Of a stretch of DNA of 36,707 nucleotides, positions 25,359 through 34,424 are shown piece by piece. The notes beneath the pieces are model-generated. The model worked only from the letters and a program-made list of their open reading frames with translations. It did no database searches and was not told the DNA's origin. This DNA is from Baffinella frigidus (lineage: Eukaryota; Cryptophyceae; Cryptomonadales; Baffinellaceae): NCBI GenBank assembly GCA_026770585.1, contig MU646407.1, positions 95,368 to 132,074 of the forward strand, written 5' to 3'. Position 1 is the first letter of the stretch, and every line of letters starts with the position of its first letter. A program made the translations under genes and the position numbers.

Positions 25359-25745
25359 GACATCGCTAGTGCGTGGATATCACCGGAGAATGGCAGGCTC
25401 GTGGCGAGCGTGTGATGGCCACAATGAGCAGAGTTTCAGATTAAGTTACAACAAAAAAATGTTTAGCTTGCACCCCCTGTAAGCCTGTTGAACGTTGAGA
25501 CAGGAGAGGCGAACGCATGCAGGGAAATATCTTGGACAGTCATTTCTTGGTCATTCTCGGCAGACGGCGCGCGGCTGGCGAGCGGGAGTCACACGTGGCC
25601 CATGCACACAGTGGACTACAGACCTTTCATCAAAAGTCAACTTACCCTGTGGGCAGCTAACTTTAAGGATTTTCTAATGCAAACAAGGATCACCTCAGTG
25701 GCGTGGGGGCCTGGCCACACACAAGGCTTTGATCATGCTAGATGA
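25359..25745 (+). pseudogene. WD40-repeat fragment
   Basis: Two, perhaps three, blade fragments. ASAWISPENGRLVASV at 25362-25412 ends in TGA. NVETGEANACREIS then WTVISWSFSADGARLASGS is at about 25493-25592. ITSVAWGPG is near 25692. The spacing and the W/GxLVASGS pattern are those of WD40 repeats. There are no GH or WD dipeptides and no long frame, so a broken or partly intronic gene is likely. Confidence 0.55.
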
Positions 25746-26085
25746 GCATTGTTGAGGATTTCTGCCAGTCAGTACACACGGCGGCAGTGTTGGTGTCAGT
25801 AGGGTTTAGGGTTTTATGGATTGGGGTTCAGGGCTTGGAGTCTAGGGTCCAGGGTTCAGGGTTTAGGGTTTGTTTTTCAGGGTGTAGGGTGTAGGGTGTA
25901 GGGTGTAGGGTGTAGGGTTTATGGTTTATGGTTTATGGTTTAGGAGCTCTGCAACCAGCATACAGCCCCAGACTGAATGTTGTCAACATTCTTGACGTGC
26001 ATTACATGTAAACCCTCTATCGGAGGGGCTGTGCGGACGTAGCGGGGTTCCTGCCCCGAGGCGGGCCCGTCCTGGATATCACGTT
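25723..26085. repeat. Segmental duplication, copy B
   Basis: Counterpart of 21690-22130. Its array differs (TGTAGGG x6 then TTTATGG x4), its ankyrin-like reading is lost, and its right end runs into a GAGGCGGGCCCGTCC minisatellite. Its left end, GGCTTTGATCATGCTAGA, occurs inverted at the left end of copy A. Confidence 0.85.
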
Positions 26086-26240
26086 CCCACAAGAGGCGGG
26101 CCGTCCTAGACTCTGTTCCGAGGCGGGCCCGTCCTACACTCCGCCATCTCATGAGGCGGGCCCGTCCTACAATGTAGACTTTGTTCTGAGACGGGCGCAT
26201 CCTACACTGTAGACTCTGTCCCGAGGCGGGCCCGTCCTAG
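26059..26240. repeat. GAGGCGGGCCCGTCCTACACTGTAGACTC minisatellite
   Basis: Six units starting near 26059, 26093, 26120, 26153, 26188 and 26223, i.e. periods of 27-35 bp. Each contains the GGCGGGCCCGTCC core, with GGGCCC palindromic in most. Confidence 0.9.
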
Positions 26241-26252
26241 GGCCCATCCGAG

Positions 26253-26300
26253 GCACCTAGGTCTTGGCAAAGGAGACGGAGATCCTGCGGCTGTTTCTTG
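26253..26300 (-). pseudogene. Copy of the terminal ankyrin-gene exon end
   Basis: Encodes RRISVSFAKT and TAG, a decayed copy of HRNIAVSFAKT and TAG at the end of the gene upstream. The foldback end TGAGCGAGGTGCCCCTG follows at once. Confidence 0.8.
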
Positions 26301-26432
26301 TGAGCGAGGTGCCCCTGCGCGGGTTACACCTGAGCCACGCCCCCCCCCAAGGGCCACCGTAGGGCTACAGGTGTAAGCCTACTGCAGGGTCTTAGGGGAC
26401 CGAGGGTGTGTCGGAGGAGGGGCGACTCGAGA

Positions 26433-26534
26433 CTAGGTCTTGGCAAACGAGACGGCGATATTGCGGTGGCTGCCCCGAGACACGAGGGCGGCTGCTGGAG
26501 GGTCTTGTGCTTGGACCACCTTCAGCGTGTACAC
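26433..26534 (-). CDS. Ankyrin gene terminal exon a22
   Basis: Encodes VYTLKVVQAQDPPAAALVS then RGSHRNIAVSFAKT and TAG. The acceptor GGCAG|GTG keeps phase 0 with a21. The second copy of its end at 26253-26300, with the same stop, supports the reading. Confidence 0.85.
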   Translation of the reverse strand: MYTLKVVQAQDPPAAALVSRGSHRNIAVSFAKT

Positions 26535-29500
26535 CTGCCAAGCGAGCAAGAGGGTTAGGGGTAATGCAGGGCTTTGTTGTTTAACTTTCCTGGAAGTGAA
26601 CAATAGCTGACTTGAGCGTATCTGGCGAGAGAGAGAGAAAGAGAGGTGCACACGGTCAATTGTGGATCGTTTCTGGAGTGTGAGAACGAGAGAGAGGTTT
26701 ATGAATAGCAACAAGGCCGTCGTGAATGCACCCCCACAGAGGCTGTGACTGATCGGGACCTAGAACTTTATTGATACCAACACGGCCGCCGTGCATTCCC
26801 TCCCACAGAGGCTTTCAGGAGTTCAGGGTTTGGGTTTCAGGAGGGTTCAGGAGGGTTCAGGAGGGGAGGGGGAGAGCCTGGTCAGCGACGAGCTCGACGT
26901 GCATGGTGTTGAACTTTGTCTCGAACGTCCGATCCGTTGGGTCCCACCTTCACGTGGACACATGTTTAAAATGGAATGCCAAATGGAATTCTGGCCCTAA
27001 ATAAATTCAGTTAACCTGTGTCCAACAAACTTTGTCTCGAAAGTCCGATCGGTTGGGTCCCACCTGCTCCGTTTGAATCAATTTGAATTGATTTGAATAT
27101 GCGCCATGAAAATTTGTCCGCTCGGCTGGGTCACATCTTCACACATGGATACATGTTTCATTTCAATGAAAATGGCATAGCAAATGGGATGCTGGCCCTG
27201 AATGAATTTAGTCAGGGCCCTGATAAACCTTCGTCCAAAGAACTGTATCTCGAATGTCCGCTCGGTTGGGTCCCACCTGATACGTTTGAATCCATTTCAA
27301 TTTATTTGAATTATGCTCAATTGAGTTGAATTGAATGAAATTTCAAATTTCTTCATAGCGTATGAGCCGGCTGCTAAGAGTGCATACAATGATGCAGTCG
27401 AGGTCAGGGGCGTGCAGAGGATTCAGGGTTTCGGGTGCAGGGTTTAGCACGAGACGTGATAGTTGAGCGGTCTGAACTCTAAGCCCTAAATCCTGAGCCC
27501 TACTCCCTGAGAGTGTGGAGCGTACTTGCAGAGCAGCGAACGCGCTTCTGTGGCAAGCCCCGAGAAGTCCTCCGTGTACTCGATCGACAGGATGTAGGGC
27601 TCGCAACCCTCCTCTAGTCGACAGGGGAGTGCTAACCCTCAACCCTTAACCCTGGGGTGGGGTGGGACGCACTTGCAGAACCCTACACCCTACACCCTGC
27701 ACCCTACACCCTCAATCCTACACCCTCAACCCCGCACCCTGAGCCCGACGCCCAAACCCTAAACGCACTTGCACAGCAGCGAGCGCGCTTTTTTCGCAAG
27801 CCCCGAAAAGTCCTCCAAGTAATCGATAGGTATAATGTAGAGTGTGCAGAACCCCGAAACCCAGATCCCAACCCCTATACCCTTTGGGGTTCTGGTTTAG
27901 CGTTTAGGATACTAAGTCAGGGGTTTAGGGCGCTAGACCCTAGACCCTAGACCCTAGACCCTAGACCCTACACCCTAAACCAACCCCCCAAAAGCAGAAC
28001 CCCAAAGGTGGGGGCCGCACTTGCAGAGCAGCGAGCGGGCTTCTTTGGCAAGGCCCGAGAAGTCCTCCGTGTACTCCATCGACAGGATGTAGAGCGTGCA
28101 CCCGGTGCGGTCTAGGGTCCCTGCCTGCCCCGTCTGCGGATGGCGATGCGGTTCAGGGTTTAGGGATTGGGGTTTGGGGTTTGGGGTTTGGGGTTTGGGG
28201 TTCGGGGTTCAGGGTATAGGGCTTAGGGTTTAGGGTTTGGTGCGTAGGGTTTAGGGTTTAGGGTTTGGGGTTTAGGGTTTAGGGTTTAGGGTTTAGGGTT
28301 TAGGGTTTGGGGTTTGGGGTTTAGGGTTTAGGGTTTAGGGATTAGTGTTTAGTGGTTGGGGTTTAGGGTGTGGGGTTTACATCGAAGTCCCCGAGCGAGC
28401 GGTAGTCCACCTCCTGCGCCGCGTACCGCGACACTGTTGTGGGTTTGCGGTTTGCGGTTGAGGGTTAGGGTTTGGGGCTTGGGGCGAGAACAACATTTTA
28501 AAGGTAACACTCACTCGGCTTTTTGAAGGCGCGGGAGCCGGAGAGGGTCGGCTTCCCAGCAGCGCAGCGCACGCCGAAAGTTGTCACGAGCGTCCACTTG
28601 TTCGGGTGCTCGAACCTGCGTTGCAGTGTAGGGGTTAGGCTTCGCTCTTATGTAGGGTTCGCTGTCAGGGTTTAGGGTTTGGGGTTCGGGTTCGCTCTCA
28701 GGGGTTTGGGGTTTGGGGTTTAGGGTTTGTCCCGGGGTCTGCGAGGTTTGGGGAGCAAAAAATAGGGTTCAGGTTCAGGGTACATGGTTTAGGGTTTAGG
28801 GTTTCGGGTTTAGGGAGGGGGATACCGTGTCCCGCGGTCGCCGAGGTACTGCGCGCTTACCTGCACGCGCGTGTGAACCGTGCCTTCAATCGTTTTCAGT
28901 AAAGCATTTAGTGCAAATCGTGCTGTAAAAAGCACGGAGCCACTCACCTTCAAGGCACGTGTAATTTATGAACTTGAACATGCAGACCAGCATTTAGTCA
29001 AGCATTGCTTCTGCAGAAAGCAAAGCGCCGCCCCCGCCTGGGGGCGCAAAACTACAACGTTTGCCATTTCTGCAGACATGAGCATCTAGATGGGCTTCCG
29101 GCGGTGGTGCGGGTGGTTATAGTGGTGGTCAAGGTGGGACTGATATTTATCTAAATAGCGGTGGGGGCTGGACGGGAGAATCGGTACAGGGGCGCAAGCA
29201 TATACCATGTCCCTACGGGTTGTCTACCGTAGGGTCCTAGGTCTCATCGCTTAGGGGTTATTCGAACTCCCTCCGAAGTCCGGTGTGTGGGGGCGACGAT
29301 ACGCACCACGTCACCGAACATGACGAAGGTCCTCCCGTCCTCCTCCGTGTTGCTGAACGCCTCGTCCAGCCTTTCCCACACGCCAGGGTCCGCCTGCATT
29401 TGTGGGTTTATGGGTTTATGGGTTTAGGGTTTAGGGTTTAGGGTAGAGATATTCGGGTGCAGGGTTTGGGGTGTAAGCTTTAGTGTTTGGGTGTTTGGGT

Positions 29501-32107
29501 GTTTGGGTGTTTGGTTGTTTGGGTGTTTGGTTGTTTGGGTGTTTGGGTGTTTCGAGGTTTGGGGTTTGGGGTCCGCCTGGACGATCTCCTTGGCGGTGCG
29601 GCCCCTCGCGTCGCGCGCGTCGTACCGCGCAAACGCGTCCAGCAGCACCTGCTTGCGCATTCGGGCATTCGGGCATTGGGCGTTAGGGATTATGGGCTAG
29701 GATTTAGGTTTAGGGTTTAGGGGAGTATGGTTTAGGGTTGAGAGCTTAGGATTTTGGATTTAGGGCTTAGGGCGGAGGGCTTAGGATTTTGGGGGTTTGG
29801 GTGTCGTGTTGCCATGACGGGTCAGGGTTTACAGTTCAAGGTTCGAGGGTTAGGGTTGACCTCCGCAGTGTGGACGAAGCGCCCAACATTGGATTCCACC
29901 ACCCTCCGCAGCTTGTCGAGACTCACCTAAAACCTAATCCCTGGACCCTCTAGGCGCATCCAGCAGCCTGATACCCCTAAACCCCGCCAACCAAAAAATA
30001 TCATTCCTAAACCCTACCCCGACCTACGGCACCGAACCCAAAAACCCTACACGAAACTCCAAGCCCTAAACCTTGCACCCTAAATTATTCACAGCGACCT
30101 CCGCAGTCTGGACGAAGCGACCGAACTTGGATTCCACCTCTCTCCGCAGCTCGTCCAGACGCCGCGCCCCGAACCCCTTTGTAGGGTTTGGGGTTTGGGG
30201 TTTGGGGTTTGGTGTTTGGGGTCTGGGGTCTGGGGTTTGGGGTTTGGGGGTTGGGGTTTGGGGTTTGGGGTTTGGGGTTTGGGGTTTGGGGTTTGGGTTT
30301 CCGGGTTTGGAGTTTAGGGTTTGGGGTTTGGATTTAGGGTTTAGGGTTTAGGGTTTAGGGTTCAGGGTTTAGGGTTTAGGGTTTGGAGGAAACCTTGGTC
30401 GAGGCCTTTCCCTCCCGCCACTGCGCGACCCACCCTGGTTTATGGTTTAAGGTTCAGGGGTTGGGGGTTTAGGGCTGGTCTCCGCATCTTGCATGACCCA
30501 CCCAGCCAAACCACGTGTTTCACTTCCAGGAAACCCTTCCGATCTCATCCTTTGGCGTCAATTCCCATACAAACCACTCTGCGCACACATATTATATCGG
30601 GGGGCAGTAAGTGACGCCACCCCCTCCCGCCACTGCTCGTCCCGCTCTGCGCCCCCGTATCATTCATGAGACACTGCCGCTATGACGGGAGCGCGCCTGA
30701 AACGAGCAGCGAGCCACGCCCACAGCCACGTCGGATCTCACGGATCGGCTCCAATTCCCGTACAAAACACGCCGGTCAAACACGCACCCCAAGATAAATA
30801 AGGGCACCTGCGGCGCGCTGGCGCGCGCGCTCATCGAAGGCACCGCGCGCGACTGCTGTGGAGACGTCAGCTCTGATGCATTGGCTCCAATTCTCGTAGA
30901 AAACTCGCGGGTCAAACAGGATTTTTCTGGACGATGCCAGGCAGTTAGAACCGTGTTTTTTCTATCTTGGGATGGGGTTTCTCCTTTAATAAAGCTTTGT
31001 CGAATCTAATATAGCAAAACCAAATAAAAATTCACCTGTAAGATGGCATGAAAGGCGGTTTAAATTGCACTAAAATAGTGGATACATAAGGTCACCTGCG
31101 GCGCGCTGGCGAGCGTGTTCATCGAAGGCACCGCGCGCGACGGCTGTGGATACCTCTGGGGCCGTTTTTTCGAGGTGCTCTCCCACCGCACCTGCATTTA
31201 GGGTTTGGGGTTGGGGGTTTCGGGTTTGGGTGTGGGGTTGGGGTTGGGGTTGGGGTTGGGGTTGGGGTTGGGGTTGGGGTTGGGGTTTAGGTGATTGAGT
31301 TTAGGGTTCAGTGTTCAGTGTTTAGGGTTCAGGGTCTAAGGTTCAGGGTCTAGGGTTCAGGGTCTAGGGTTCAGGGTCTAGGGTTTCCGGGTTCGATACC
31401 GTAGGCAGCGTAGTGGAGGGGGGTCGCGAGGCGCTGGTCCGCCGCGTTAATGTTTGCCCCCGAATCCAAGAGCAAGAACGTCATTTCCTCGAGGCCGTAT
31501 CTGGCGCTCATCTGCAGCGGTCGCAAGTCGTACATGTCTTCCTGTGCCTCCAAGTCCACCAGCGTCCCTGATTGCACCCGCTTGATTCACTTGCATTTCA
31601 TTAGATTCAGTTTGATTCAGTTTGATTCAGTTTGATTCTCTAATTAATTGGATTTGTGTTAGGTACCATTTACGTTGGCCTTCAGGGTTTAGGGTTTAGG
31701 GTTTAGGGTTTAGGGTTTAGGGTTTAGAGTTTGGAGTTTGGGGTTTGGGGGCCAACCTTGGGCTTCGGCGCTCTGGATGAGCATCCGGGCTGCCTCCTCC
31801 TGACTCGTCTTGACAGCGTAGTGAAGGGCAGTAGACCCCATCTTGTCTCGTGCGTTGACCTCAGCGCCACACTCGACGAGGAGCTTGACGAAGTCGGGCG
31901 TCCCGTTCGCGCACCTGCAATCCGCAAATCGCTCGACCCATCAAACATTGCCGATCGCTCAACCCATCAAACAATGCATCCGCCGATCCATCAATCCACC
32001 AAGCATGCGCCAGATCGACCATAACAAATCAATCAACCGATCGCTCAATCGTTCCTTCGATCCATTGATCAATCGATCATTTATTCAATCAATCAATCAA
32101 CCAACCA

Positions 32108-32144
<37 letters not shown>

Positions 32145-33948
32145 CCCATCCATCTTTCTATACATCAATCGATCAATCATGCGATCAATCAAGCAAACAC
32201 TCGACCAAGATCGCACATGTGGGGGTCAGGTTTGGTACGCGAGGTGGAGGGCGCGGCGGTTGAGGTCGTCCAGCGCGTTGGGATTCCACCCAGCATCGAG
32301 GAGGATCTTGGTCGCGGCGGAGCGCCCGTACGCCGCTGCCTGCTTCAAGGTTTAGGGTTTAGGGTTTAGAGTCTAGGGTTTGAGGTTTAGAGTTTGAGGT
32401 TTGGGCTTCAGGGTTTAGATTTTAGGTTTGTGGGTCCAGGGTTCAGGGTTTAGGGTGTGGGGTTTAGGGTTTAGGGTTTAGGGTTTAGGGTTTAGGGTTT
32501 AGGGTTTAGGGTTTAGGGTTTAGGGTTTAGGGTTCATGGTGTAGGGCTTGGGTTTTTCGCCTGATGGAGAGCCGTCCAGCCGTGCGTGTGCCGCACCGTG
32601 CGCACCTCCTCCGTAACCTGTTCGTATACATACGACCCCACTTCAGATTTCTGACGTATACACACGCAACCTGTTCACAGCACACACACCAATTGTATAT
32701 CCAGTCAGTCTTTATTATATTATACACATGTACATAGCTCCTCCGTAACCTGTTCGTGCCCAAGTACCGAGCATTCAGGAGCTTTGCCCGAAAGATGTCA
32801 AACGTGGAGATTTCGAGCCCTCTGGCGTGGTTGACTGCCTGGTACAAAAACGGAGGGGGGGGGGCGCACGTGTTCGCGGCGAAGAACCGAGGAGCAGTCC
32901 ACCCCTACCCGATCCTCGGCAGAGGTGCCCTTCACCCACCGCTCACGCGTTAGGGTGAATTGCACCTGGGTTAGGGTTCAGGGTTGAGGGTGTGAGGTTT
33001 AGGGTTTAGGGTTTAGGGTTTAGGGTTTAGGGTTTAGGGTTTAGGGTTTTGGGTTTTGGGTTTCGGGTTTAGGGTTTTGGATTTCGGGTTTCGGGTTTAG
33101 AGTTGGAGGTTTCGGGTTTCGGGTTTCAGGTTGAGGGTTGAGGGGTGAGCGTTGAGGGTATAGAGTTGAGGGTTTCTGGTGTAGGGGAGCACCGGAGCCT
33201 TGACGAGGCTCGGGTGGCGGTGCTCCTTGGGCGCCGCTGCTCACCCAACATTCGCCTCATGAGTCGACGCCGTACACAACTTCATGCGATATTTTACTTC
33301 AAAGATGCCGTCCACACACCAGGTGATGCTGTACTGCCTAGGGTTGAGGATTGAGGGTTAGGGTTTCGAAACCTTCGACCCGAACCCCTAAACCCTCGAA
33401 AAACATACGACGGATAAGTTGCCTCTGCACCATAAAAGATGAGCTGTGCACGACACGCGGTGTGGTATTTCGTGGGACATCTGCTAAAAACAAGGCTGCA
33501 CTCCCCGTACACTGCCTCAAAACCTGAAGCAAAGGCTCAACGAATTGTATGATAGGTTCTTTAACAAACAATTTAACGCCAATTCCCGCGAACAAAAAGC
33601 GTACCGCGTGGGCGCATGAGCGGCTCGCCGCCGATCGGAAAAGGCGCCCCGACTGAGACCCGATCCACATCCTGTGTTTCGGGTCTAGGGCTTAGGGTTA
33701 GCCTGCCACATTCTGTGCCCCCACTGAGACCCGATCCACATCCTGCGCCGCGGGAATCGGAGCCTTCCCTCAGATTTCGAGCTTTTTGTACAGACGATAC
33801 ACCTATGATGTAAGAACATTTTTGTAGCACGAAAGTCATGCACAATACATGTATGAACTGCATAACCACAAGGATCGTTGAGCGTGTAAGTACCGGGTGG
33901 TAGGCGAGGTATGTCTATCTATCTGTCTGTCTATCCATCAATCAACCA

Positions 33949-33986
<38 letters not shown>

Positions 33987-34386
33987 TGAGGTAGGTAGGT
34001 AGGTAGTAAGTTAGTCAATCAGCTAGTTAGTCAGTCAGTGAGTGAGTCAGTCAGTGATGGAACAGGTACCGGGAGGCAGGCGAGGATGTCGCGCCCGAAG
34101 GCCGGTGCCCGCGCGCCCCGTGTCAGACCTAACCCTAAACCCCACACCCACGCCCTACACCCCACAACTCACACCCCACACCCCACACCCTACACCCCAA
34201 TCCCTGGTCGAAAACGATTCGATTTCAGGATGATTTGACCCACCGAAACCCCCTAAGCCCAATCCCTCCCCCGCGTACCGGGTGGTAGGCGAGGACGTCA
34301 AGGGCGCGCCAGTGCCCGATCTACCTACCAAAATATCTATCTATCTATCGATCGATCTTTCTTTCTATCTATCTATCTATCTATCC

Positions 34387-34424
<38 letters not shown>

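Noticed and set aside
25940-26240. CRISPR-like array of regular GC-rich repeats
   Set aside because: Units are adjacent, 27-35 bp, without unique spacers, in a eukaryotic setting. It is a minisatellite.
26433-26714. Serine-rich 93-codon minus ORF as an independent gene
   Set aside because: Only its last 33 codons are real, as the terminal exon of the ankyrin gene; upstream it runs through an acceptor into intron.
29483-29720. VFGCLGVWVFG-type membrane-like ORFs
   Set aside because: Octamer array read in frame; hydrophobicity comes from GTTTGGGTGTTT, not from a gene.
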